From Pseudomonas sp. stari2 (GTDB taxonomy: Bacteria; Pseudomonadota; Gammaproteobacteria; Pseudomonadales; Pseudomonadaceae), in assembly GCF_040760005.1 (NCBI RefSeq), contig NZ_CP099760.1, forward strand, positions 5,115,501 to 5,179,500: a stretch of 64,000 nt of DNA, given 5' to 3'. The notes below the pieces were generated by a model. It saw only the letters and a list, made by a program, of their open reading frames with translations, made no database searches and was not told the DNA's origin. Every line of letters begins with the position of its first letter. Positions within the stretch are counted from its first letter, which is position 1. The position numbers and the translations under genes are program-made. Below are positions 34,788 to 44,245 of this stretch, piece by piece.

Positions 34788-36421
34788 TTGGCCACCGCCT
34801 TCATCCATTGGGTCTGGTCGATTTCGATCAGGGTCGGGCCCTGACGATCGGTGGCGGCGCGCAGTGCACCGCGCAGATGTTCGGCGGAGCTGATCGCTTC
34901 CGCCGCGCAACCCAGGGCCTTGGCCACACCGATGAAGTCAGGGGTGTAGATGTCGACGCCCACCGGCTCGATGGCGCGGTTGACCATGTATTTCTTGATC
35001 TCTTCGTAACCCTGGTTATTCCACAGCAGGATGATCACAGGCGTGCGCGCCTCCACGGCGCTGGCCAGTTCCGGCAGGGTGAATTGCAGACCGCCGTCGC
35101 CGATCAGGCATACCACCGGCGGACGTGCGCCATGTTCGAAGTTGCCGCCAAGCCACGCGCCAATCGCTGCCGGCAAGGCGTAACCGAGGGTGCCGTAACC
35201 GGTGGACGAGTTGAACCAGCGGCGCGGGCGCTCCGGGTTGAACGTGAGGTTGCCGGTGTACACCGGTTGCGTGGAGTCGCCGACGAACACGGCGTTCGGC
35301 AATTCGTGCAGCACGGTTTCGAGGAACCGGGTCTGAGCCAGGGTCGGCGCATCCCAGGTTGCGGCCAGGTCTTCACGCAGACGCGCAGCGCGTACCTGAC
35401 CCCAATCGTTGCGGCGTTCGGCCAGCGGTTTGTGCGACAGCGCACTGAGCAGCGCTTGCGCCGCGTTGCGCGAGTCGGCGACCAGCGCCACGTGAGGCGG
35501 GTAGTTGCGCACGGTCTGGTCGGGATCGATATCGACGCGCAGCAACTTGCCGGGGATTTCGAAGCCGCCGGCGAAGGTGACGTCGTAGTCGGTTTCCGCC
35601 AGCTCGGTGCCGATCGCCAGCACCACGTCGGCATCCGCCACCAGGGCGCGGGTCGCGACCAGGCTCTGGGTCGAACCGATCAACAGCGGATGGCTGGACG
35701 GCAACATGCCTTTGGCGTTGATGGTCAGGGCCACCGGTGCGTCGAGCAGCTCGGCCAGTTCGGTGAGTTCGGCAGCCGCGTCAATGGCGCCGCCACCGGC
35801 GAGGATCAGCGGACGTTGTGCGCCGGCCAGCAGTTCAGTCATGCGGCTCACGGCGGCCGGCGCGGCACCGGCGCGGTCGATGTTGACCGGCACGCTGGTC
35901 AGCAGTTCGTCGGCTTCTTCGACCAGCACGTCCAGCGGAATCTCGATGTGCACAGGACGCGGACGCCCGGCCTGGAACAGCGCAAACGCACGGGCCAGCA
36001 CGCCCGGCAATTCGGACGCCGACATCAGGGTGTGGGAGAACGCCGCCACGCCGCCGACCAGTGCACTCTGGTTCGGCAGTTCATGCAGCTTGCCGCGACC
36101 ACCGCCCAGTTGACTGCGCGACTGCACGCTGGAGATCACCAGCATCGGGATCGAATCGGCATAGGCCTGGCCCATCGCCGTGGTGATGTTGGTCATGCCC
36201 GGGCCGGTGATGATGAAGCACACACCCGGTTTGCCGCTGGTGCGGGCGTAGCCGTCGGCCATGAAGCCGGCGCCTTGTTCATGCCGGGGGGTGACGTGGT
36301 TGATGCTCGAACGGGCCAGCCCGCGATACAACTCCACGGTATGTACCCCGGGAATGCCGAACACCTGCTCGACCCCGTAACCTTCGAGTAACTTGACCAG
36401 TACTTCGCCACACGTCGCCAT
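34784..36421 (-). CDS. aruI: Thiamine-diphosphate 2-oxoacid decarboxylase, AruI-like (5-guanidino-2-oxopentanoate decarboxylase)
   Basis: A 545-residue acetolactate-synthase-fold enzyme. Catalytic Glu48 (RHEQGA) and the ThDP/Mg motif starting GDGG at 441 and ending in NN at 468-469 are intact. The sequence style (FGIPGVHTVELYRGLARS) is that of proteins named 5-guanidino-2-oxopentanoate decarboxylase in the arginine transaminase pathway. A downstream aldehyde dehydrogenase supports a decarboxylase role. The partner transaminase AruH is not in this window, so another 2-oxoacid is possible. Confidence 0.72.
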   Translation of the reverse strand: MATCGEVLVKLLEGYGVEQVFGIPGVHTVELYRGLARSSINHVTPRHEQGAGFMADGYARTSGKPGVCFIITGPGMTNITTAMGQAYADSIPMLVISSVQSRSQLGGGRGKLHELPNQSALVGGVAAFSHTLMSASELPGVLARAFALFQAGRPRPVHIEIPLDVLVEEADELLTSVPVNIDRAGAAPAAVSRMTELLAGAQRPLILAGGGAIDAAAELTELAELLDAPVALTINAKGMLPSSHPLLIGSTQSLVATRALVADADVVLAIGTELAETDYDVTFAGGFEIPGKLLRVDIDPDQTVRNYPPHVALVADSRNAAQALLSALSHKPLAERRNDWGQVRAARLREDLAATWDAPTLAQTRFLETVLHELPNAVFVGDSTQPVYTGNLTFNPERPRRWFNSSTGYGTLGYALPAAIGAWLGGNFEHGARPPVVCLIGDGGLQFTLPELASAVEARTPVIILLWNNQGYEEIKKYMVNRAIEPVGVDIYTPDFIGVAKALGCAAEAISSAEHLRGALRAATDRQGPTLIEIDQTQWMKAVAK

Positions 36422-36506
36422 GTCTTTGCCCTTCTTGTTCGTTGAGGCACCGGGCTTTAAAGGAACCGGTGATTGGCCTCATTGAAACGGGCGACCCGTA
36501 GCCGCA

Positions 36507-36535
36507 ACAATCGATAAAAGCTCATACTAGCCATG
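36507..36535. promoter_or_regulatory. 29-bp shared regulatory element, copy 2 (between aruI-like and LysR genes)
   Basis: The near copy of 33257-33285, located 86 bp before the decarboxylase start and 26 bp before the LysR start. A position between a LysR gene and its divergent target is typical of a LysR operator. Confidence 0.6.
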
Positions 36536-36560
36536 TCCTCACGTCATACCTTGGATCCAC

Positions 36561-37439
36561 ATGAAACGACTGCCCCCCCTGCCCGCCCTGCACACGTTTC
36601 TGATCACTGCGCAGTGCTGCAACTTCACCCGGGCCGCCGAGCAGTTGCACATCACCCAAGGTGCGGTGAGCCGGCAGATCGCCGGACTTGAGGAGCATCT
36701 GGGTTATGAACTGTTCATTCGCCTGGCCCGGGGCCTGGAGCTGACGGCCGAAGGTCGCGAATGGCTGCCACGGGTGCAGCAGGTGTTCAGCCTGATCGGC
36801 GATTCGATGGAACAGATCGGCGCCAAGCGCGAAACCCTGCAACTCAAGGCCCCGAGCTGCGTGATGCGCTGGTTGTTGCCGCGCCTGCTGCAATGGCAGC
36901 GCGAGCGCCCGGACGTGCCGGTGAAACTCACGGCGTCGTTGCAACACGGCGTGGACTTTCATCGCGAGCAGTTCGACGCGGCGGTGATCTACGGCACCGC
37001 GCCTCACGACTCACCCGCGACCCTGCACCTGTTCGATGAACAACTGACGCCGGTCTGTTCGCCGACGCTGCTCAACGGTGGCCCGGCGCTGCACACACCG
37101 GCAGACTTGCAACAACACCTGCTGCTGCATCCGACTCACACCGATGACGACTGGACGCTATGGCTTGAAGCCGCCGAACTGCACTTGAGCAACATCAGCA
37201 GCGGTCAGCATTTCGAGACGCTGGATCAGGCGATGTCGATGGCGTCCCACGGGACAGGGGTGGCGATTGGTGACTGGTCGTTGATCGGCGATGACTTGAA
37301 CGCCGGGCGACTGGTGATGCCGTTCGATCTGAAGGTGAAGACGGGATTGGGTTATTACATCGTGGCGCCGGCGTCGGAGCCGTCGGCGAAGTTGCAGGAG
37401 TTGATGGGGTGGCTGGTGGAGCAGGCTCATACGCGGTGA
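36561..37439 (+). CDS. LysR-family regulator, GcvA type
   Basis: A 292-residue regulator. The helix-turn-helix occupies about residues 10-65 (HTFLITAQCCNFTRAAEQLH then QGAVSRQIAGLEEHLG) and the co-inducer domain the rest. It is divergent from the decarboxylase-dehydrogenase operon and is the natural candidate to bind the shared 29-bp element, thereby linking that operon to the ABC importer. Confidence 0.87.
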   Translation: MKRLPPLPALHTFLITAQCCNFTRAAEQLHITQGAVSRQIAGLEEHLGYELFIRLARGLELTAEGREWLPRVQQVFSLIGDSMEQIGAKRETLQLKAPSCVMRWLLPRLLQWQRERPDVPVKLTASLQHGVDFHREQFDAAVIYGTAPHDSPATLHLFDEQLTPVCSPTLLNGGPALHTPADLQQHLLLHPTHTDDDWTLWLEAAELHLSNISSGQHFETLDQAMSMASHGTGVAIGDWSLIGDDLNAGRLVMPFDLKVKTGLGYYIVAPASEPSAKLQELMGWLVEQAHTR

Positions 37440-37450
37440 GCCTGTTACTG

Positions 37451-37479
37451 AACGTTCCCACGCAAGGCGTGGGAACGTT
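37451..37479. terminator. Hairpin between LysR gene and oxidoreductase gene
   Basis: AACGTTCCCACGC (37451-37463), AAG, GCGTGGGAACGTT (37467-37479): a 13-bp perfect stem. No long T-run. The GTTCCCACGC word recurs in pseudomonads as a REP-like intergenic palindrome, so this may be such a repeat used as a terminator. Confidence 0.65.
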
Positions 37480-37492
37480 TGATCGGGTTACA

Positions 37493-38107
37493 TCAGTAAC
37501 CGACAGTAAACCGCTGACGCGAATGCTTCGGCGTTTCCACTTCGTCGATCAGCGCAATCGCGTAGTCGGCAAAGCTGATCGAACTCTGGCCTTCGGCGCT
37601 CACCAGCAAGTCATCCTTGCCAACGCGGAACTTGCCGGTGCGCTCGCCTTCGACAAACAGCGCCGACGGCGACAGGAACGTCCAGTCCAGCTCCTTCTCC
37701 TGACGCAGCGCATCAAGGAACGCCGCACCGGCGCTGGCCTCAGCCTTGTACTCGGCCGGGAAACCGGCGCTGTCGATCACTCGGGTGCCATCCGGCAGCA
37801 ACAGCGAACCGGCACCGCCGACCACCAGCAGACGTTTCACCCCGGCCTGTTTCACCGGACCGATCAGCGCGCTGGCCGGGACCGTGGCGAAATGCGCGGC
37901 GCTGATTACCACATCGTTACCGGCGACTGCGGCTTGCAGCGCGGCGGCATCCAGCACGTCGACGTTCTTGCTGACCACACCGGCACGGGCGCCGATCTTC
38001 GAGGTATCCCGGGCGATGGCGGTGACGCTGTGGCCGCGACGCAGGGCTTCTTCCAGCAATTGGCTGCCGGCACGGCCGGTGGCACCAATGATTGCGATCT
38101 TGCTCAT
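37493..38107 (-). CDS. NAD(P)-binding oxidoreductase (NmrA/YwnB-like)
   Basis: A 204-residue Rossmann protein with the dinucleotide motif IGATGRAGSQL at the N-terminus and VGGAGSLLLPDG in the middle. The Tyr-x-x-x-Lys catalytic pair of classical SDR enzymes is represented by EYKAEAS. It resembles NAD(P)H-dependent sensor/reductase proteins of the NmrA group. It is 46 bp downstream of the metallo-hydrolase-like gene, same strand, so the two probably form an operon. Confidence 0.82.
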   Translation of the reverse strand: MSKIAIIGATGRAGSQLLEEALRRGHSVTAIARDTSKIGARAGVVSKNVDVLDAAALQAAVAGNDVVISAAHFATVPASALIGPVKQAGVKRLLVVGGAGSLLLPDGTRVIDSAGFPAEYKAEASAGAAFLDALRQEKELDWTFLSPSALFVEGERTGKFRVGKDDLLVSAEGQSSISFADYAIALIDEVETPKHSRQRFTVGY

Positions 38108-38153
38108 GACATTCTCCAGTTGGCTTGAGAGTGCTGCGTTTTTCAGAATCGGG

Positions 38154-39032
38154 TTACCACTTCATCTCGCCCTTGGCGACCTTGGCGCTCAGCTCCAGGG
38201 AGCTTTCTTCGCCCAGTTTCGGGTAGCGCTTTTTCATCGCGGCGATCAGTGCGGCAGAGTCCTTGGCCTTGGCGGTTTCTTCGTCGAAGGCCTTGATGTA
38301 ATCGGCGGTGAACTTCACGGCGGCTAGCGAACGGGCGCTGTCACCCAGGTAGTGGCCCGGCACCACGGTTTTCGGTTTCAGGGTTTCGATCGAGTGCAGT
38401 GTTTCGAGCCAGTCGGCGTGAGATTGCGCAGTCTGGGTGTCGGCCATCCACACGTGAATGTTCTCGGCGACAACGACACCGCCAACCACGGCTTTCAACG
38501 ACGGAATCCACACGAAGCTGCGATCCGGTTGCTTGCCTTCCAGGCCGACCACCTGCAGTTTCTGCCCTTCCAGCATCAGGCTGTCGCCCTTGAGCACGCC
38601 CGGCACGATGGTTTTGGCCGGCACGTCGGCGCCCATTTTCGGCCCCCAGAAAGCGAGCTTGCCGTCGACGGTTTGCTTGATGTGATCAACCGTCGGCTGC
38701 GAGGCCAGCACCTTGGCATTCGGGAAGGCCTTGGTCAGGGTGTCGAGACCGAAGTAGTAATCCGGGTCACCGTGGCTGATGTAGATGGTGGTCAGTTGCT
38801 TGCCGCTGGCGCGGATCTTTTCCACCACTTGCTCGGCCTGGGACTTGCCGAACTGCGCGTCTACCAGAATGGCGTCCTTCTCGCCGCTGACCAGCACCGA
38901 AGTCACCGGGAAGATCGCATGGGTGCCCGGGTTGTAGACATCGAGGCTCAGGTTCGCGGCCGCTGCGTGGGCAGCAAAGCCGAGGGTGGCGGTGGCCAGT
39001 AAAACGCGCTTGAGAGTGGTGAAGCCGATCAT
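38154..39032 (-). CDS. Exported metallo-beta-lactamase-fold protein with altered metal motif
   Basis: A 292-residue protein; signal peptide about residues 1-25 (LLATATLGFAAHAAA). The MBL fold is recognisable from SVLVSGEKDAILVDAQFGKS and VVPGHYLGD. The canonical HxHxDH metal motif reads H-G-D-P-D-Y (87-92): the second and last His are Asp and Tyr. This may change metal binding or be a feature of a subfamily. The start at 39032 is chosen because it begins the signal peptide. Divergent from a LysR gene that probably controls it. Confidence 0.78.
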   Translation of the reverse strand: MIGFTTLKRVLLATATLGFAAHAAAANLSLDVYNPGTHAIFPVTSVLVSGEKDAILVDAQFGKSQAEQVVEKIRASGKQLTTIYISHGDPDYYFGLDTLTKAFPNAKVLASQPTVDHIKQTVDGKLAFWGPKMGADVPAKTIVPGVLKGDSLMLEGQKLQVVGLEGKQPDRSFVWIPSLKAVVGGVVVAENIHVWMADTQTAQSHADWLETLHSIETLKPKTVVPGHYLGDSARSLAAVKFTADYIKAFDEETAKAKDSAALIAAMKKRYPKLGEESSLELSAKVAKGEMKW

Positions 39033-39114
39033 GAGTTGCTCCGCTGTTCGTATGCCGTGCTTGGCGATGGGACAGAGCTTAGTTGCCAGACTCGTTACAA
39101 AAAATGCGATGCTT

Positions 39115-39129
39115 AAACATAGTTTGTTT
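39115..39129. promoter_or_regulatory. Candidate LysR operator AAACA-N5-TGTTT
   Basis: An inverted repeat AAACA (39115-39119) and TGTTT (39125-39129) in the 114-bp AT-rich gap between the divergent MBL-fold and LysR genes. Confidence 0.35.
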
Positions 39130-39146
39130 CTGAAAGCGGGCAAATC

Positions 39147-40052
39147 ATGGATCGTCTTCAAGCAATGCGGGTGTTTGTCACGGTGGTGGATCTGGGCAGC
39201 CAGTCAGCGGCGGCCGATCACCTGGACCTGTCGCGGCCAGTGGTGTCGCGGTATCTGGCGGAACTGGAAGACTGGGTCGGCGCGCGCCTGATGCACCGCA
39301 CCACGCGCAAGTTGAGCCTGACTGCGGCCGGCAACGAAATCCTGCCGCGCTGCCGGCAGATGCTGGAACTGTCGAGCGACATGCAGGCCGCCGTCAGCGA
39401 GCCCGACGATGCACCACGGGGTCTGCTGCGAATCAGCGTCAGCACCTCGTTCGGCCAGGCGCAACTGGCCGATGCCATGGCCGCGTTCGTCAAGCGCTAC
39501 CCGGGCGTCAATATCGACCTGCAAATGCTCGATCGCACGGTAAATCTTGTGAACGAGCGCATCGATCTGGCGATCCGCACCAGCACCGACCTCGATCCCA
39601 ATCTGATCGCCCGGCGCCTGACGGTGTGCCGCTCTGTGATCTGCGCTGCGCCCGCTTATCTGCGAGATCATCCGCAGCCACTGCGGGTGGAAGATCTGAG
39701 CCGACACAACTGCCTGACTCACTCCTACGTCGGCAAGAGCGTGTGGCAATTCGAAGAGGATGGCGAACCGGTATCGGTGGCGGTGCAAGGCAACATCAGC
39801 GGCAACGAATCGAGCACTCTGCTGCGTGCGACCCTGGCCGGCGCCGGAGTGTCGATGCTGCCGACCTATCAGGCCGGCGTGCATATCCACAGCGGCGAAC
39901 TGGTGCGCCTGTTGCCCCACGCCGAACCTCGGCGGATGAACATCTACGCGGTGTACGCCTCACGCAAGCACATGCCGGCGGCACTGCGCAGCATGCTGGA
40001 TTTCCTGGTACTGCGCTTTCCCGAAAACCCGCAATGGGATGCCGGCTTGTAA
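39147..40052 (+). CDS. LysR-family transcriptional regulator
   Basis: A 301-residue regulator of the CrgA/YafC-like group: N-terminal MDRLQAMRVFVTVVDLGSQS and helix-turn-helix AAADHLDLSRPVVSRYLAEL; effector domain from about residue 90. Divergent from the MBL-fold/oxidoreductase pair, its likely target. Confidence 0.88.
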   Translation: MDRLQAMRVFVTVVDLGSQSAAADHLDLSRPVVSRYLAELEDWVGARLMHRTTRKLSLTAAGNEILPRCRQMLELSSDMQAAVSEPDDAPRGLLRISVSTSFGQAQLADAMAAFVKRYPGVNIDLQMLDRTVNLVNERIDLAIRTSTDLDPNLIARRLTVCRSVICAAPAYLRDHPQPLRVEDLSRHNCLTHSYVGKSVWQFEEDGEPVSVAVQGNISGNESSTLLRATLAGAGVSMLPTYQAGVHIHSGELVRLLPHAEPRRMNIYAVYASRKHMPAALRSMLDFLVLRFPENPQWDAGL

Positions 40053-40138
40053 ACCCGCTCGCACCGCGGCTGGCAACTCCACGGCGCTGACCTATGCTGA
40101 AAGTAGTACCCAAGGGTATTCGTTCAGAGGTCAACGCC

Positions 40139-40321
40139 ATGATCATGAGCACCAGAACAAGAAGGTACCTCGCGATTTTCATCACCTGCGCGGCCACGCT
40201 GGCGCTGTACGGCACCGCGGCATGGCGCGTGGAGCAGTTGCGGCAACTGCCCCGTGAGTACGCGAGCTGCAACTTCGAGCGCTGCATCCCTCACAACGCC
40301 ACCCTCAACGCCCTGCGCTGA
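40139..40321 (+). CDS. Small single-helix membrane protein
   Basis: A 60-residue protein with one N-terminal helix (YLAIFITCAATLALYGTAAW) and a short tail with two Cys (YASCNFERC). AGAGG precedes the ATG at 40139; an ATG 15 codons upstream is less likely. It could be an inner-membrane micropeptide. Function unknown. Confidence 0.5.
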   Translation: MIMSTRTRRYLAIFITCAATLALYGTAAWRVEQLRQLPREYASCNFERCIPHNATLNALR

Positions 40322-40330
40322 TACAGGACG

Positions 40331-41227
40331 TCAGGCGTCGTCGTTCTGCTCGGCCTTCAAGCGGTCGCGGAACGCCTTTGGCGAGATCCCCACCCGGCGC
40401 CGAAACAGGCGCGTGAAGTTGGTCGGATCGGAAAAACCCAATACCTCGGACATCTCGTAAATCGTCATGCTGGTGTACGTCAGCAGACGCTTGGCTTCCA
40501 GCAACTGACGCTCGTGCATGATCTGCAACGCCGGCTGCCCCGCCAGTTCGCGACAGGTGCCGTTGAGGTGCGAGACGGAAATGCCCAGACGATGGGCCAG
40601 GTCTTCGACCTTCACATGCTGCCGGTACGTTTCTTCCACCAGTTGAATAAAGCCGTTGAGGTATTCGCGCTGGCGCTGCGGTCTCTGGCTGGCATTGTGG
40701 CGCCGGATCGCCTGACGGCTGACCCAGACCATGATCACGCTCACCAGCGAATGCATGAGCATTTCCCGCGCCGGTTGATGGCCGTTGTACTCGGCCTGCA
40801 ACGCGGCAAACAGACTGTTGAGGTACTCCGCGTCCGGGCCCGCCGGATAGCTTTCAGCCTGGGCCAGGGCCTGCACCGCACTGCCCAGTTGCGCCTGCAA
40901 ATGGTTGATCAGCGGTGTGGCGAGGGTGACGACGAATCCTTCGACGTCCTCGGAAAAACGGAATCCATGCACCGAAAGTGGCGGCAGGATCTGGATGGCA
41001 GCTTCGTTCAGTTGCGTGCGTTGGCCTTCGATTTCAAGCTCTGCCTGACCTTTGAATACGAAGAGCAACTGGCACAAATCGGCGTGGCGGTGGGGTTTGA
41101 TTTCCCATTGATGTTCGCGGCTGCGTTTGGAAATGGTTTCACAGTGCAGCAAGTCAGGGGTCGGCCAGTCCAGGCTTTCACCGTAGAGCTTGAACACCGG
41201 AATCGAAGGCAGGTCAGGCTTGTTCAT
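40331..41227 (-). CDS. pobR: AraC-family regulator PobR
   Basis: A 298-residue activator. A cupin-like effector domain (PHRHADLCQLLFVFKGQAEL) precedes the C-terminal AraC double helix-turn-helix (DLAHRLGISVSHLNGTCREL; MSEVLGFSDPTNFTRLFRRR). Divergent from pobA, whose expression AraC-type PobR proteins activate with 4-hydroxybenzoate in Pseudomonas. The start at 41227 follows the family N-terminus. Confidence 0.88.
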   Translation of the reverse strand: MNKPDLPSIPVFKLYGESLDWPTPDLLHCETISKRSREHQWEIKPHRHADLCQLLFVFKGQAELEIEGQRTQLNEAAIQILPPLSVHGFRFSEDVEGFVVTLATPLINHLQAQLGSAVQALAQAESYPAGPDAEYLNSLFAALQAEYNGHQPAREMLMHSLVSVIMVWVSRQAIRRHNASQRPQRQREYLNGFIQLVEETYRQHVKVEDLAHRLGISVSHLNGTCRELAGQPALQIMHERQLLEAKRLLTYTSMTIYEMSEVLGFSDPTNFTRLFRRRVGISPKAFRDRLKAEQNDDA

Positions 41228-41384
41228 CACTTCAATCCAGGCCTCGAAGGTTGCGGGCGATAATCGCACCGATTGGCAGAATGTACAGGTATCGGCTCAG
41301 TTTTCACCTTCAATTGACAGACCCGCAAGGGAAAAATGCAAGCACTCGAATCCTGAAAATCATTCACCGGCCGTTGTCGTGTGA

Positions 41385-42599
<1,215 letters not shown>

Positions 42600-42678
42600 C
42601 TTCCTACCGACTTACACTGGCGAGCATCCCCGCTCGCCTGACGATCTGCGGGACCCTCACTGCCCGCAGGTTTTGCCC

Positions 42679-44196
42679 GTGACCAATCTCAACCATCCCG
42701 AAACGCCCAAACCGGCCATTCGCAGCGTGCTGGTCGCGCTGATGATGGCGATATTTCTTGGCGCACTGGACCAGACCATCGTCGCTGTTTCCATGCCGGC
42801 CATCTCCGCGCAATTCAAGGACGTCAGCCTGCTGGCCTGGGTGATTTCCGGATACATGGTGGCGATGACCGTGGCGGTGCCGATCTACGGCAAGCTCGGC
42901 GATTTGTACGGGCGGCGCAAACTGATGCTGTTCGGCATGGGCCTGTTCACCCTCGCCTCGCTGTTCTGCGGCATGGCCCAAAGCATGGAGCAACTGGTGC
43001 TGGCGCGGATCTTTCAGGGCATCGGCGCCGGCGGGATGATTTCGGTGAGCCAGGCGATCATCGGCGACATCGTCCCGCCCCGTGAGCGCGGGCGCTATCA
43101 GGGTTACTTCTCCAGCATGTATGCGGTGGCCAGCGTTGCCGGTCCGGTGCTCGGCGGTTACATGACAGAGTATCTGTCATGGCGCTGGGTGTTCCTGATC
43201 AACCTGCCGCTGGGCCTCGGCGCGTATTGGGTGGCGCGACGCAACCTGATCGGCCTGCCGATTCCCCAGCGCAAACCGGTCATCGACTACCTCGGCACGC
43301 TGCTGATGATCATCGGCCTGACGGCATTGTTGCTGGCGATCACTCAGGTCGGCCAAGGCCACGCATGGCGCAGCAGTGAAGTCCTCGGTCTGTTCGCTTG
43401 TGCGGTGGCGGTGCTGGCGGTGTTCGTCTGGCATGAGCGACGTGCCCGGGAGCCGTTGCTGCCAATGCACCTGTTCACCAACCGCAGCGCCCTGCTGTGC
43501 TGGTGCACGATTTTCTTCTGCAGCTTTCAGGCGATTTCGTTGATCGTGCTGATGCCGTTGCGCTTCCAGAGCGTGACGGGCGCGGGGGCGGACAGCGCTG
43601 CGCTGCACTTGCTGCCACTGGCGATGGGGTTGCCGATCGGCGCGTATTTCGCCGGTCGCCGCACCTCGATTACCGGGCGCTATAAACCACAGATTCTCAC
43701 CGGCGCATTGCTGATGCCGATCTCGATCCTCGGCATGGCCTTCAGCCCACCGGATGCGACGCTGATCAGCAGTCTGTTCATGTTGCTCAGCGGTATCGCC
43801 GGCGGCATGCAATTCCCGACCTCGCTGGTCGGCACGCAGAACTCGGTGGAACAAAAAGACATTGGCGTCGCCACCAGCACCACCAACCTGTTCCGCTCTC
43901 TGGGCGGCGCGGTGGGCGTGGCGCTGATGTCGGCGCTGTTGCTGGCGTTGTTACAGGACTCCAGCTTTGCCCATCTGACCGGCGCATCGCTGATCGGCGA
44001 GGGTCAATCCGGCAACGTCTTGCTCGATGGCCTGAACGCGGCTCCCGGCGATGCGCAGAATGCCTTGCGTGCCGAGTTGCTGGTGACGTTCCGGCATTTG
44101 CTGATGGTCAGCGCCGGGGTGTCGCTGCTCGGGCTGGCGGCGGCGATCGCGATGCCGAACCGCTTGTTGCGCGGACGTGAACACGGCGCACGCTGA
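42679..44196 (+). CDS. MFS drug-type exporter (DHA2/EmrB-like, 14 helices)
   Basis: A 505-residue transporter of the 14-helix DHA2 group. Motif D1 (ALDQTIVAVSMPAI), the loop 2-3 motif GKLGDLYGRRKLM and motif C-like GPVLGGYMTE are visible. GTG at 42679 is preferred (VTNLNHPE, family-like N-terminus, GCAGG upstream); an ATG at 42583 inside the pobA end would add 32 unlikely residues. It follows pobA by 79 bp and could export aromatic acids or be an unrelated drug pump. Confidence 0.82.
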   Translation: MTNLNHPETPKPAIRSVLVALMMAIFLGALDQTIVAVSMPAISAQFKDVSLLAWVISGYMVAMTVAVPIYGKLGDLYGRRKLMLFGMGLFTLASLFCGMAQSMEQLVLARIFQGIGAGGMISVSQAIIGDIVPPRERGRYQGYFSSMYAVASVAGPVLGGYMTEYLSWRWVFLINLPLGLGAYWVARRNLIGLPIPQRKPVIDYLGTLLMIIGLTALLLAITQVGQGHAWRSSEVLGLFACAVAVLAVFVWHERRAREPLLPMHLFTNRSALLCWCTIFFCSFQAISLIVLMPLRFQSVTGAGADSAALHLLPLAMGLPIGAYFAGRRTSITGRYKPQILTGALLMPISILGMAFSPPDATLISSLFMLLSGIAGGMQFPTSLVGTQNSVEQKDIGVATSTTNLFRSLGGAVGVALMSALLLALLQDSSFAHLTGASLIGEGQSGNVLLDGLNAAPGDAQNALRAELLVTFRHLLMVSAGVSLLGLAAAIAMPNRLLRGREHGAR

Positions 44197-44207
44197 CCGA
44201 TGCCGAA

Positions 44208-44232
44208 GGCTCCCACACCTTGCGTGGGAGCC
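44208..44232. repeat. REP-like hairpin GGCTCCCAC/GTGGGAGCC
   Basis: GGCTCCCAC (44208-44216), ACCTTGC loop, GTGGGAGCC (44224-44232), between convergent genes and without a T-run. The word is a common Pseudomonas intergenic palindrome. Confidence 0.55.
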
Positions 44233-44245
44233 AAAGCCACAGGGA

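Noticed and set aside
34766..36391. Long open frame antisense to the AruI-like gene
   Set aside because: Same cause: third-position GC bias opens the reverse frame; no family resemblance.
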